64,000 bases of DNA from Candidatus Krumholzibacteriota bacterium (GCA_034520215.1 JAXHNR010000002.1:408642-472641); one strand, 5' to 3'. Shown: positions 15,474-23,907, numbered from the stretch's first letter. The notes: a model not told the origin generated them from the sequence alone. Made by a program: numbers and translations.

Positions 15474-16304
15474 CTACTTGCCGTAGTATTTCAGCGCCTC
15501 CGGCAGAAGCTTTTTAAGATCGTCCACCCTATTCTGATCGGAAGGGTGTGTGCTTAAGAACTCCGGCGGGGCGTTTCCGTCCTTTTCGGCCGCCATTCGT
15601 TTCCAGAATGAGACCGCTTCGCGGGGGTCGTAACCCGCCATAGCCATAAATATCAAACCCAGATGATCGGCTTCCGATTCATGCAGGCGGCTGTAGGGCA
15701 GCATAGCTCCAAGCTGAGTGCCGATACCGAAGGCGGTCATAAACAAAGCCCGTGTCTTCTCCGGTTTCTCTTCAATAGCTTTTGAGAGCGCCATGCCGCC
15801 CAATTGCGCCATCATCTGATGACTCATGCGTTCACTGCCGTGTTCTGCAATGGCATGGGCTATTTCATGACCCATGACTACCGCCAGTCCTTCCTCGGTT
15901 TTAGTTACAGGCAGGATACCCGAATAGATTACCACTTTACCTCCGGGCAAACACCACGCGTTGACCTTGCTGTTGTCAACGAGGTTGAATTCCCAGGCGT
16001 AACCCGACAGATGGGCGGACATTCCTTCCCGGGCAAAGTATCTCTCCACTGCTTCTTTGATTCTCCTTCCCGCGCGCTTTACCATCTTCGCGTCGTCTGT
16101 TCCCTCGACAACAGGGTTGCTTTTAAGGAACTCGTCATACTGGGCGAAACTCATGGCATGTATCTCGGAATTAGGAATGAAGTTGACCTGCTTGCGTCCC
16201 GTAAGGGGAACAATCGCGCAAGAGAAGAGAAAAGCCGTGATTAAGATTACAGGCAGGACTTTCATCAGAGATATATTAAAACCGGATTTGCAGATTATTT
16301 TCAT
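15474..16304 (-). CDS. M48-family metalloprotease, predicted lipoprotein
   Basis: This 276-residue protein has a lipoprotein-like leader (hydrophobic segment to LFSC, Cys29). The zinc site is complete: HEIAH (146-150) and the downstream SRLHESEADHLG, where Glu209 is the third ligand. The end has STHPSDQNRV, a typical M48C signature. It belongs to the LoiP/YggG-type periplasmic proteases associated with outer-membrane protein quality control. A downstream Met (MKVLPVIL, residue 14) would give a shorter leader with the same lipobox. It appears monocistronic. Confidence 0.92.
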   Translation of the reverse strand: MKIICKSGFNISLMKVLPVILITAFLFSCAIVPLTGRKQVNFIPNSEIHAMSFAQYDEFLKSNPVVEGTDDAKMVKRAGRRIKEAVERYFAREGMSAHLSGYAWEFNLVDNSKVNAWCLPGGKVVIYSGILPVTKTEEGLAVVMGHEIAHAIAEHGSERMSHQMMAQLGGMALSKAIEEKPEKTRALFMTAFGIGTQLGAMLPYSRLHESEADHLGLIFMAMAGYDPREAVSFWKRMAAEKDGNAPPEFLSTHPSDQNRVDDLKKLLPEALKYYGK

Positions 16305-16633
16305 CTTTTACCTCGCATTTCCCTTTATTAATTATGCTTCACCTTCTGATGTTAATCAGTTTAGTCAATGCCCAGGAAGAGTTACTATTAAAAAAGACAA
16401 TTTTTAAGCCGATACCATTATAACCGGCCGGGGGTTTTCAGTAAAGTTCTTTTCATGCTTAGATCAATCAGCCGCATACTATCACAAATCACCCTCTACC
16501 TTATAGGTTATAAAAATTGGAAAAACTCCACTAAATGTATAAATTGAACCTGTGCCGTGTTGACTGTATAATAGAAAAAAGATCTTTCAAGCGGAGTTCT
16601 ATCTTACAATAAATAATGTGCCGAGTGGATATT
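16305..16633. other. Divergent intergenic region
   Basis: The 329 bp between the M48 protease and the exonuclease hold a good rightward promoter near 16544-16572 and nothing else that I can support. Confidence 0.4.
16544..16572 (+). promoter_or_regulatory. Sigma-70-type promoter for the exonuclease gene
   Basis: TTGAAC (16544-16549), a 17-bp spacer and a perfect TATAAT (16567-16572). Predicted transcription start is about 55 bp before the ATG at 16634. Confidence 0.65.
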
Positions 16634-17248
16634 ATGGCTTATAAGTTCATAATCTTTGATGTTGAGACCAATGGGTTGATGCCGGCCTTCAATTCAGTTC
16701 TCAGTTTCTCCGGATTGCATGTCAGTACATTTCGTGACGGTGATTACAGACGTTTCGAGGTCAAAGAGGAATTTGACAGGTATTATTACTCGATAGAACC
16801 GTATAATCCGGAAGCTCTAAGAGTTAACGGTCTGACCGCTGATGTTATAAAGCACAAGCGCGGGCAGGGAGATAATCGTTATCCCTCTTATTTTAATCAG
16901 GATAAAGAGGTCGTCGTGTTCTGCGGGAAGGCGGACCTCGCGGTTTGTCATAATAGCCCTTTTGATACGGGGTTTTTACTGACTGCTCATAATTATGAAT
17001 TTAAGAAAAATTTCTGCACGATGAGAAATTTTACCGGAACCTGCGCGATCGCCCATAAATATTACGGGATGAAATGGCCAAAGTTGGAGGAAGCCGTTGA
17101 TATAATCTGCGGCAGGAAAAATTTTGATTTTCATGATTCTCTCTCAGATTGCTACGCTGTCCTGGAATTACTGAGAACAATGGCAAACAGCCGGGAAGGC
17201 TCAAAGGATAATGCCTGGCCGGACAAGTTTGATGAAATATTCAGATAA
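16634..17248 (+). CDS. DnaQ-like 3'-5' exonuclease (DEDDh)
   Basis: The start at 16634 is preferred over the ATG at 16616, because 16616 has its only purine-rich site nearly 20 bases away; GAGTGG lies just before 16634. The ~204-residue protein shows the DEDD exonuclease motifs: Exo I DVETNG (Asp9, Glu11), Exo II AVCHNSPFD, and Exo III HDSLSDCYA with the His and Asp of the DEDDh subgroup. Relatives include DNA polymerase III epsilon, RNase T and free-standing exonucleases. No polymerase-interaction tail is evident, so a stand-alone nuclease in repair or RNA/DNA trimming is likely. Confidence 0.85.
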   Translation: MAYKFIIFDVETNGLMPAFNSVLSFSGLHVSTFRDGDYRRFEVKEEFDRYYYSIEPYNPEALRVNGLTADVIKHKRGQGDNRYPSYFNQDKEVVVFCGKADLAVCHNSPFDTGFLLTAHNYEFKKNFCTMRNFTGTCAIAHKYYGMKWPKLEEAVDIICGRKNFDFHDSLSDCYAVLELLRTMANSREGSKDNAWPDKFDEIFR

Positions 17249-17270
17249 ATAAAGCGGCGGAATCAACGCC

Positions 17271-17308
17271 AAACGGTCCGGCATTGAGCTTGTGATCCGT
17301 TTTTTTTT
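17271..17308 (+). terminator. Weak rho-independent terminator candidate
   Basis: A 6-bp stem (AAACGG / CCGTTT) encloses a ~20-nt loop and is followed by a run of T. The stem is short, so the call is tentative; its position 22 bp after the exonuclease stop supports it. Confidence 0.35.
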
Positions 17309-17383
17309 AGCCCCGGCCGCCGCCGCTATTTACAGGTATAGCGCTGGCGGATAGAAATTGTTGTTTTATTTTACGGGGGAATG

Positions 17384-17392
17384 TGGTATAAT
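17384..17392 (+). promoter_or_regulatory. Extended -10 promoter for the small secreted protein
   Basis: TGGTATAAT is a perfect extended -10 element (TGN-TATAAT), about 93 bp upstream of the ATG at 17485. No -35 box at standard spacing is evident. Confidence 0.6.
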
Positions 17393-17484
17393 ACGCCTTG
17401 AAAACACACCAGTGAATAACACCGTGTGAAAAGGAAACAGAGTCTTAAATAAAGCGGAGTAAATCCGCTTATGGAAGGGATGAT

Positions 17485-17865
17485 ATGTGGAAAGGAACCT
17501 TGGTGGAGAATTCCATTAAAGTCTTTTTCGCGGTGGTTCTGCTGTTTCTTCTCGCCAGTTCATTAGTTTACGCGGGAGACGAAATGGGAATCCCGGTTGA
17601 CGTTAAGACGGGCGGCGGTTATTCGTTTGTTTATCTTAACGAAACCCTTTTCAGCATTTACTCGAGCGGGGAATATTACATCAGCTTCGAAGAGTATGAC
17701 AGCGAATGGGTATTGGTAGACATCGTTCCCTACGGGGAAAAACCTGATGAATACAGCCCGGTTTACATACAATGGGATGCTTTCGATCCCGTTGTAATTA
17801 CGCTTGACTCTGATGAGGGCGAGACCTATCTTCTGGGATCAGAAACTGGTTACGCGGAAAAATAG
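17485..17865 (+). CDS. Small secreted protein of unknown function
   Basis: This 126-residue protein has a good Shine-Dalgarno (GGAAGGGA, ten bases before... the ATG, counting to its end four bases) and a clear signal peptide: hydrophobic residues ~11-27 ending SLVYAG. The mature ~96 residues are acidic and rich in Tyr, Ser and Glu with alternating hydrophobic positions, suggesting an all-beta domain. No family is recognised. It has its own extended -10 promoter, and the next gene is convergent, so it is probably monocistronic. Export to the periplasm is the only firm prediction. Confidence 0.75.
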   Translation: MWKGTLVENSIKVFFAVVLLFLLASSLVYAGDEMGIPVDVKTGGGYSFVYLNETLFSIYSSGEYYISFEEYDSEWVLVDIVPYGEKPDEYSPVYIQWDAFDPVVITLDSDEGETYLLGSETGYAEK

Positions 17866-17904
17866 GCGAGGCAGCAGTTGTTCGGTTTGTCTGCCAGAGC
17901 TGAA

Positions 17905-19551
17905 TCAGTCTGAAGACGGAATCGAAGGATGGACAAACAGGACTGTTTCTCGTTCAATCGCCGCTGTACCGGGGGGGGATTTTTTAGGTTTCCGGACATA
18001 CCTCTTCTCAGTATAAGCTACCGGCACAATTTTAGAATTTCTTGCCTTGCTGTAATAGGCGGCTATCGAGGCCGTTGTTTTTAGAATATCGGGAGGGGTG
18101 GACGGGTTGCCTCCCTTGAGGATAACATGAGAGCCCGCGATTCCTTTGGCATGAAACCATAAATCTCTCTTTGAAGAGAACTTATGCGTTAAGAGATCAT
18201 TTTCCCCGGCATTTCTGCCGACAAATACAGTGTGGTGTTTATCAAGCACAAATCTTCTAAAGTCTTCGCCGGGTTTTTCTCTCTGCTGTGAAGAAGGCCT
18301 GTCCCGCTGAGGGATTAATTCTAAAAGTTCGCCCGGGTTCTTGATCTTCAGCAATTTATCCAGCGAATCAGACCGCGCCGATATACTCTTTTCGACCGCC
18401 CTTAGTCTCCGCTTGATTTTCTTGCGCCCCTTCTTCCCCTTTTGGGCTTTCTTGAAGTATTTCTGAATGTTCTGCTGGGGGCCGAGGGTGCTGTCAAGGG
18501 GTATAATGATTTCTTCTTTCTCAGAGAAATCGGGAAGAGTTATCTTCTCCATTCCCTTTTCTAATTTGCCAAAGTGTGTCGTTAGAAGGTTGCCGTAGAG
18601 GTGGAATTCTTCAGAGCGCGCGGCTTTATCTAAGTCCTTTGAAAGGTTTTTCCTCAGGCGCCTGAGCCGCTTTAACTCTTTCCCTGCTTCTTTTGCGGCC
18701 CTGTTCCTTAAGGTTTCAACAAAGAGGGGCAGAACCGTACGCTCCGCGTGCAAGCCGGCCGCTTCGCTATAGTCTTCCGACTCGATTATCCTCTGTCCGA
18801 CGGGAAGCGAAATAGGATATAACACAGTTTTGGCCCGCTCTTTTTCTTCTAACCCGCAGACATTCCATTTGTAATTTCCGTCTTTCATCCTGTCTCTTAT
18901 CCGGCGCGTCATATCCCAGACGGAATCGGGATCGCCCCCGCTTTCCCTGATTATTGCCCGGGCAAGAAGGGGGTCTAAGCCGTTTATAAGGTTAAAAAGC
19001 CGGCCGTGAAGGGAGTTTTCAGATACCCCCGCGTCTTCCAGAAACCCGCCCGGTTTCCTGTCAGGCATTGTCAGGAGCGAAAAGTTTTGGGTGGCGGGCA
19101 CATCGTCGGGCGATCGCGGAGTAATTGATTTTGTAGGGTTTACAGTGGATATCACTCTCTTTTTTTCTCCGCCGAAGAGTGTCGCGGGGGAGTTAGACGG
19201 TATAAAATCGAGTCTTAACACGAAATCTCTATCTCTTCCCCAGCTTCCTGGCGCGGTCAGATTGATGAGAATGATCCTGTTTGTTCCGGGTGTCTTAACG
19301 CCGGTTACCGTGCATCCCGCGGTCTGTTTAAACAGGTCCGCGGAGTGTTCTCTGCCTGCTATAAGTGAATTTGAGGGAACAAGATCTCTCTCGGGGCCGG
19401 AAAAAAAGATATGTATATATGAAGACCAGCTCGAAGAGAGTGATATTGTAACTAAGCCCGGATACTGATAAATTCCCCTTATAACGCTGTTTTTAAGACG
19501 CGCGTTTAGAAGAGGGCCGAGTGCGTATGCTGTAAGGCTGTTCATCAGCAT
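17905..19551 (-). CDS. rqcH: Rqc2/RqcH-like NFACT family protein
   Basis: This 548-residue protein has the NFACT order: N-terminal NFACT-N domain (MNSLTAYALG at the start), HhH-like middle (LLARAIIRESGG), a long charged coiled coil (~residues 285-420), and the C-terminal NFACT-R domain (VGRNAGENDLL, RDLWFHAKGIAGSHVIL). Family members bind peptidyl-tRNA on stalled 50S subunits and direct alanine tailing; older annotations call them fibronectin-binding proteins. Length is close to B. subtilis RqcH (570). The conserved Asp-Arg pair of NFACT-N appears here as Asn-Arg (PGTNRIIL), which may affect tailing. M3 is an equally plausible start; neither has a strong Shine-Dalgarno site. Confidence 0.9.
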   Translation of the reverse strand: MLMNSLTAYALGPLLNARLKNSVIRGIYQYPGLVTISLSSSWSSYIHIFFSGPERDLVPSNSLIAGREHSADLFKQTAGCTVTGVKTPGTNRIILINLTAPGSWGRDRDFVLRLDFIPSNSPATLFGGEKKRVISTVNPTKSITPRSPDDVPATQNFSLLTMPDRKPGGFLEDAGVSENSLHGRLFNLINGLDPLLARAIIRESGGDPDSVWDMTRRIRDRMKDGNYKWNVCGLEEKERAKTVLYPISLPVGQRIIESEDYSEAAGLHAERTVLPLFVETLRNRAAKEAGKELKRLRRLRKNLSKDLDKAARSEEFHLYGNLLTTHFGKLEKGMEKITLPDFSEKEEIIIPLDSTLGPQQNIQKYFKKAQKGKKGRKKIKRRLRAVEKSISARSDSLDKLLKIKNPGELLELIPQRDRPSSQQREKPGEDFRRFVLDKHHTVFVGRNAGENDLLTHKFSSKRDLWFHAKGIAGSHVILKGGNPSTPPDILKTTASIAAYYSKARNSKIVPVAYTEKRYVRKPKKSPPGTAAIERETVLFVHPSIPSSD

Positions 19552-19615
19552 AAGATAATAAGGATATGTGAAGTTTAAGTCAAAATTTTTATCTTAACTT
19601 TTAATATTTAGTCTC

Positions 19616-19645
19616 TTTACAATTAAGCGCGGGTGGCTGTAGAAT
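19616..19645 (+). promoter_or_regulatory. Candidate promoter for the yicC-remA-gmk run
   Basis: TTTACA (19616-19621), an 18-bp spacer and TAGAAT (19640-19645), about 38 bp before the yicC start. It is the only good promoter-like site between the divergent rqcH and yicC genes. Confidence 0.45.
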
Positions 19646-19682
19646 AGCTGTTGAATAATATTACCGCCTACTGGAGGAATAA

Positions 19683-20558
19683 ATGATTTACAGCATGACT
19701 GGATACGGAAAAGGAAAAGTTAAAGTTGACGGCGGCTCTATGATGACGGAGATCAGGACGGTCAATCACAGGTTCATGGATTTTTCGATCAAGCTGCCCC
19801 CGGAGATGAACGAGTTTCAGAGTTATATTGAAAAGAGAGTGCGTGAGAAAATCAGACGGGGAAGGGTCTACATAAAGGTTTCTTTTGACAAAAATACTGC
19901 CGTTCTTCAAAGTGGCATTAATAAACCCCTTCTGAAAAGTCTCTACAGAGAGGTTAAGAAGTTTGCCTCATCTGAAGGTATTCCGGGCGAGGTCGATATA
20001 GCTTCTTTACTTTCATTCCCCGACGCTTTCAGATGCAGGGAAACAAAAATCCCTAAAGGTAAGATCAAGACGGCTATAAAAGAATCCTTAGACAGTGCCC
20101 TGGACGGGTGTGTTCGAATGAGGGAAAAAGAGGGGAGTATTCTCAAGAATGATATTGAGCGGAATATCAAAAAGATCGAGAAATCTGTAGAAAGTATAAA
20201 GAAGAGAGCCCCGGGCGCGATAGAAAGGGCGTTCTCCAGGTCCAGAAAAAGGGTGAAAGAGATGCTGGGCAGCTTGAAGATAGATGAGAAGCGCTGGCTG
20301 ACAGAGGTTGCTATTATGGCTGATAAGGCCGATTTCTCAGAGGAGCTTGTCCGGCTCGATTCACACGTCGTTCAGTTCTCGCGGGAGCTTGAAAAGGGAG
20401 GGCAGATCTCTAAAAAGCTCACATTTATGCTTCAGGAGATTCACAGGGAGATTACAACGCTGGGCAACAAGGCCTCGGACACTAAAATAATAAACAGATG
20501 TCTGGATATTAAGGAAAAGGCGGAGAGAATCAGAGAGCAGGTTCAAAATCTCGAATAG
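19683..20558 (+). CDS. yicC: YicC/YloC family endoribonuclease
   Basis: The start ATG 19683 follows CTGGAGGAATAA. The 291-residue protein opens with the family signature MIYSMTGYGKG and ends with the conserved LTFMLQEIHREITTLGNK and KEKAERIREQVQNLE segments. The central part (residues ~130-215) is helical and basic. YicC proteins are stress-linked endoribonucleases. The neighbours remA and gmk are the classical partners in Firmicutes and many other phyla, which supports the call. Confidence 0.95.
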   Translation: MIYSMTGYGKGKVKVDGGSMMTEIRTVNHRFMDFSIKLPPEMNEFQSYIEKRVREKIRRGRVYIKVSFDKNTAVLQSGINKPLLKSLYREVKKFASSEGIPGEVDIASLLSFPDAFRCRETKIPKGKIKTAIKESLDSALDGCVRMREKEGSILKNDIERNIKKIEKSVESIKKRAPGAIERAFSRSRKRVKEMLGSLKIDEKRWLTEVAIMADKADFSEELVRLDSHVVQFSRELEKGGQISKKLTFMLQEIHREITTLGNKASDTKIINRCLDIKEKAERIREQVQNLE

Positions 20559-20631
20559 CCGTGGTTTAGACGGCCGGGGCAGTGTGTAACTAGTAATACA
20601 GTTAGTATTCTTAAAAGGATTTGAAGGCGGA

Positions 20632-20871
20632 ATGATGCTCAATATCGGATTCGGCAATGTGGTGGCAAAAGATAAGATCGTAGTTATATCAGCCTGTGAT
20701 TCATCGCCGGTTCGCAGGTACAGGGAGGAGAAGGCAGGCAGAGGCAAATTGATAGACGTAACGCAGGGGCGGAAAACACGGTCTGTTATTTTTACTACTT
20801 CCGATCAGCTGATCCTGTCCGCCGTGGCTGTGGAGACTCTTGTGCGCCGGCTAAGGGAAGCTCAGAGTTAA
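20632..20871 (+). CDS. remA: RemA-like regulator (DUF370)
   Basis: This 79-residue protein matches the RemA/YlzA family in length and sequence: NIGFGNVV, a central RRYREE and GRGKLIDVTQGRKTRSVI, then ILSAVAVETLVRRL. In B. subtilis RemA is a DNA-binding activator of matrix genes; in other phyla the role is unclear. The yicC-remA-gmk-rpoZ-coaBC order is the widespread arrangement. GAAGGCGG precedes the start; a second ATG follows at once (MM). Confidence 0.93.
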   Translation: MMLNIGFGNVVAKDKIVVISACDSSPVRRYREEKAGRGKLIDVTQGRKTRSVIFTTSDQLILSAVAVETLVRRLREAQS

Positions 20872-20878
20872 GAGCTCT

Positions 20879-20895
20879 GGAGGTGTGATATCATT
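20879..20895 (+). promoter_or_regulatory. Shine-Dalgarno site pointing to an ATC or ATT start for gmk
   Basis: GGAGG at 20879-20883 is followed six bases later by ATC (20890) and nine bases later by ATT (20893), both in the gmk frame. The only in-frame ATG/GTG/TTG after the remA stop codon is the GTG at 20914, which is 30 bases from this site and has no Shine-Dalgarno of its own. Confidence 0.5.
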
Positions 20896-20913
20896 CGCTT
20901 AAGAGAACCTTTC

Positions 20914-21480
20914 GTGATAGTAATCTCCGGTCCGTCCGGAGTTGGCAAGTCAACTGTAAACAGGCACGTGCTTGCCAGATTTGATAATTTAAAGGAATCC
21001 ATATCCTTTACAACCCGCCCTCCCCGCGAGGGTGAAGTTGACGGAGAGAGCTATTTCTTTACAGACAGTGAGGATTTTAAAGATAGAATAGAAAAGGGAG
21101 AGTTTATCGAATGGGCTGAAGTCTACGGCAATCTCTACGGAACAAGCATCGGTTACGTTGAAGAGAAGATCGGGGAGGGATGGAACGTGGCTCTGGAATT
21201 GGATGTTCAGGGCGGTCTGGCGTTGAAAGAGAAGATCCCCGACGCTGTTTTGATAATGATACTCCCACCCTCGCTTGAGCAGCTCGAGAGCAGGCTGAGA
21301 GGGCGAAAGACAGATGATAAGCAGGCGGTCAGAAAGAGACTCGATAACGCCAGGCGTGAAATGGATTGTTCCGGGAAGTACGATTACGTTGTTGTAAATA
21401 AACAGGTTGAACGCTGCGTCGAAGATATTTGTACGATAATCAAGGCGGAATCGATGCGCTCGGAAAGAGCTGATTTGTGA
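20914..21480 (+). CDS. gmk: Guanylate kinase
   Basis: Phosphorylates GMP to GDP with ATP. The protein has the P-loop SGPSGVGKST, SISFTTRPPREGEVDG (GMP-binding), YFFTD, EFIEWAEVYGNLYGT and the lid/Arg region RLRGRKTDD, the complete gmk set at normal length (188 residues from GTG 20914). The GTG start is the first standard start codon, but it would remove a few residues that usually precede the first beta strand; an ATC/ATT start at 20890-20893 has the Shine-Dalgarno site and restores them. The gene follows remA by 42 bp and precedes rpoZ. Confidence 0.96.
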   Translation: MIVISGPSGVGKSTVNRHVLARFDNLKESISFTTRPPREGEVDGESYFFTDSEDFKDRIEKGEFIEWAEVYGNLYGTSIGYVEEKIGEGWNVALELDVQGGLALKEKIPDAVLIMILPPSLEQLESRLRGRKTDDKQAVRKRLDNARREMDCSGKYDYVVVNKQVERCVEDICTIIKAESMRSERADL

Positions 21481-21493
21481 AAATAGGTTGATT

Positions 21494-21530
21494 ATCAGAG
21501 AAAATTATATTTAATTATACTTTCTCTGAT
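21494..21530. promoter_or_regulatory. 10-bp inverted repeat between gmk and rpoZ
   Basis: ATCAGAGAAA (21494-21503) and its exact complement TTTCTCTGAT (21521-21530) flank 17 AT-rich bases. No T-run follows, so this is more likely an operator, attenuator or RNA-processing hairpin than a terminator. Confidence 0.5.
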
Positions 21531-21597
21531 CGATTATGTAAATTGTTCTGCGAAGTGGGTTGTTTACCGTAATTCGACAGTATGTTAAGGGGTCGCT

Positions 21598-21807
21598 ATG
21601 GATATTGAAGTTATGGAAAAATTCCTCAATATGGACAAGAACCGGTATGAGATTGTAAGAGTAGTCTCTAGCGAGGCTAAGAGAATAAGCGCGCTTCTGC
21701 GGCTTTCCGGTGAAGAGGTTCAGGAGAAGGTCACTACAATAGCGCTGAGACGCGTTGTTGAAGGGAAAGTAAAGTATAAATATGCAAAGTCATCGGGGGA
21801 AGAATAA
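21598..21807 (+). CDS. rpoZ: RNA polymerase omega subunit
   Basis: This 69-residue protein has the omega layout: NRYEIVRVVSSEAKRISALL (the helix that contacts beta-prime) and TTIALRRVVEGKVKYK. It helps beta-prime assemble into core RNA polymerase. The position between gmk and coaBC is the standard one. AAGGGG precedes the start ATG 21598. Its 3' end overlaps coaBC by 26 bp in a different frame. Confidence 0.9.
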   Translation: MDIEVMEKFLNMDKNRYEIVRVVSSEAKRISALLRLSGEEVQEKVTTIALRRVVEGKVKYKYAKSSGEE

Positions 21808-23023
21808 ATATCAGAAAAGCTTGAATGAAAGAAGAATCCTTCTCGTTGCCACAGGCGGGATATCCCTCTACAAGTCCGTTTATCTGGTTCGTCTGCTGGT
21901 ACGCGGAGGGGCTCGGGTCAGGGTCGTGATGACCAGAGCCGCGACCAGATTTGTAACTCCGTTAACATTTGAAACATTATCGTCTAACCCTGTGCGGGTA
22001 GAACTGTTTGATCAAAGGGACACGCCGGAAATTCCTCATATTGATCTGGCCGGCTGGGCCGAGAGGATTATAGTAGCTCCCGCGACGGCTGACTTTATGG
22101 CTAAAATGAGCGCCGGTATAGCCGACGATCTGGCAAGCTCTGTTGTGTGCGCCGCCGGATGCCCCGTGCTTGTAGCTCCGGCCATGAATGAAGGAATGTG
22201 GCTTAATCCGGCGACACAGAGGAATATCAAGACGCTGAGGGAAGATAATAGGGTTATTATCGAGCCCGGTTCCGGAGACCTTGCCTGCGGTGAAACGGGC
22301 AGGGGAAGAATGATGGAACCGGAAGATATAAAGCGGAGGATCGCGAGCTCATTTGAGGGTGGGGGCCGGCTTGAAGGAGTAAGGGTTCTCATAACGGCCG
22401 GAAGGACTGAAGAAGAGATCGACAGCGTTCGGTATATATCGAACAGATCTTCCGGAAAGATGGGTTTCGCCATAGCAAAGCAGGCAGTGAATATGGGAGC
22501 TGAGGTTTCACTTATTCACGGACAGGCCGATTTTCCTCCCCCACGGACAGATGCCGTTACGAGAGTAAAAACCGCGGCTGAAATGAAAGACGCGGTTCTA
22601 AAGTTATTCGGCGGCTGCGACGTGCTTATTATGGCAGCCGCTGTCTCGGACTACACTCCCTGCGACCCGAAAGATAAAAAGATCAAAAGGGATAAAGAGA
22701 AGCTGTCTATTGAGCTTAAGAAGACAGACGACATCCTCGCTCTGGCGGGAAAAAGAAAGTCCGAAAATCAGCGTGTTATAGGGTTCGCGCTGGAGTCTTC
22801 CGGCGGCGAGCGGAAAGCCATGAGAAAACTTAAAGATAAAAATTGTGATTTTATTGTTCTCAACATGATTGGAGAAAAAAGCGGCTTTTCCGTTCCCACA
22901 AACAAGATAACACTTTTTGACAAATCGGGGAAGCTGCTCTCAACGCCGGTTGTTTCAAAGGAAGAAGCGGCGGGAATAATATTAAAGGAATTATTGACCC
23001 CGGAAAGAAAAAAGAAGGGTTAG
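21782..23023 (+). CDS. coaBC: Bifunctional phosphopantothenoylcysteine decarboxylase/synthetase
   Basis: Converts 4'-phosphopantothenate to 4'-phosphopantetheine in coenzyme A synthesis. The N-terminal CoaC half shows HIDLAGWAERIIVAPATA, PAMNEGMW and ACGETGRGRM (active-site Cys); the C-terminal CoaB half begins with VLITAGRTEEEIDSVRYISN, the CTP/substrate site, and includes AAAVSDYTP. Length 413 is normal. The ATG at 21782 overlaps the end of rpoZ; a TTG some 40 bases downstream is an alternative. The stop is two bases from the next gene, so translational coupling is likely. Confidence 0.95.
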   Translation: MQSHRGKNKYQKSLNERRILLVATGGISLYKSVYLVRLLVRGGARVRVVMTRAATRFVTPLTFETLSSNPVRVELFDQRDTPEIPHIDLAGWAERIIVAPATADFMAKMSAGIADDLASSVVCAAGCPVLVAPAMNEGMWLNPATQRNIKTLREDNRVIIEPGSGDLACGETGRGRMMEPEDIKRRIASSFEGGGRLEGVRVLITAGRTEEEIDSVRYISNRSSGKMGFAIAKQAVNMGAEVSLIHGQADFPPPRTDAVTRVKTAAEMKDAVLKLFGGCDVLIMAAAVSDYTPCDPKDKKIKRDKEKLSIELKKTDDILALAGKRKSENQRVIGFALESSGGERKAMRKLKDKNCDFIVLNMIGEKSGFSVPTNKITLFDKSGKLLSTPVVSKEEAAGIILKELLTPERKKKG

Positions 23024-23025
23024 AA

Positions 23026-23907
23026 TTGAATCGCGAAGCCGGAACTGATATCCTCTTTGAGGTGAGAAACTACTTGCTCGGAAGATTAAAGAGAGGAAGT
23101 AATATTCTCTACCGTACTGAAAAAGAGAGAGCACACGCTGAGAGCACAAAGGATGCCGGCAGCTTCTCCGGTTCCGCCGCGGAAACCGCCAGAGAGGATA
23201 AGGGCGAAGGTTATATGAAAAGGGATCATGAGGCTGAAAAGGAAGTAAAAGTTGAGAACGGAATAAGATATTCCGAGCGCGGCCCCTCTCAGGACACTTT
23301 GTTCGAGGAGAGATCCTCCGGAAGTGAAGATAAACTCGGCGAACTCGATTTTGAAGGGCTCAAGCTGGAAGTCTCCAGCTGCGCGCGCTGCGGGCTTTCA
23401 GAAAAAAGAACGAACACCGTGTTCGGAGCCGGCGGGACATCTTCCGGCATAGTATTCCTCGGGGAAGCCCCGGGGAAGAACGAAGACCTTCAGGGGGAGC
23501 CCTTTGTGGGCCGGGCGGGCAAGCTCCTCGACAAAATATTGCGCGCGATAGATCTTGAAAGGGATGAGGTCTTTATAACCAATATTCTGAAATGCCGCCC
23601 CCCGGGGAACAGGGACCCGAAAGAGGATGAAATCAGCGCGTGTGAGCCATATCTTAGAAGGCAGCTCGAGCTTTTAAATCCGGCGGTTATTTGCGCCCTC
23701 GGCCGCGTCGCCGCGCAGAATCTGCTTAGAAGCAAAACTCCTCTCGGGAAAATGAGAGGACAGATTCACTATTACAATGGGATAAAGACGATAGTGACTT
23801 ATCATCCGGCCGCCCTGCTGAGGAATCCTCATTTCAAAAGGCCGACGTGGGAAGATATGAAATTACTCAAAACGATCTACAGCGAAGCGAAAGAAAAGGA
23901 ACTTTAG
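23026..23907 (+). CDS. Type 4 (family 4) uracil-DNA glycosylase with N-terminal extension
   Basis: Removes uracil from DNA. The catalytic core (residues ~110-293) has GEAPGKNEDLQGEPFVG, NILKCRPPGNRDP and YHPAALLRNP, with the four Fe-S Cys at SSCARCG and CRPP...SAC. Residues 1-105 are a charged, low-complexity stretch that many but not all family 4 members carry. The TTG start lies two bases after the coaBC stop and uses AAGGG within the end of coaBC. The next gene is dnaB, so repair and replication genes are adjacent. Confidence 0.92.
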   Translation: MNREAGTDILFEVRNYLLGRLKRGSNILYRTEKERAHAESTKDAGSFSGSAAETAREDKGEGYMKRDHEAEKEVKVENGIRYSERGPSQDTLFEERSSGSEDKLGELDFEGLKLEVSSCARCGLSEKRTNTVFGAGGTSSGIVFLGEAPGKNEDLQGEPFVGRAGKLLDKILRAIDLERDEVFITNILKCRPPGNRDPKEDEISACEPYLRRQLELLNPAVICALGRVAAQNLLRSKTPLGKMRGQIHYYNGIKTIVTYHPAALLRNPHFKRPTWEDMKLLKTIYSEAKEKEL

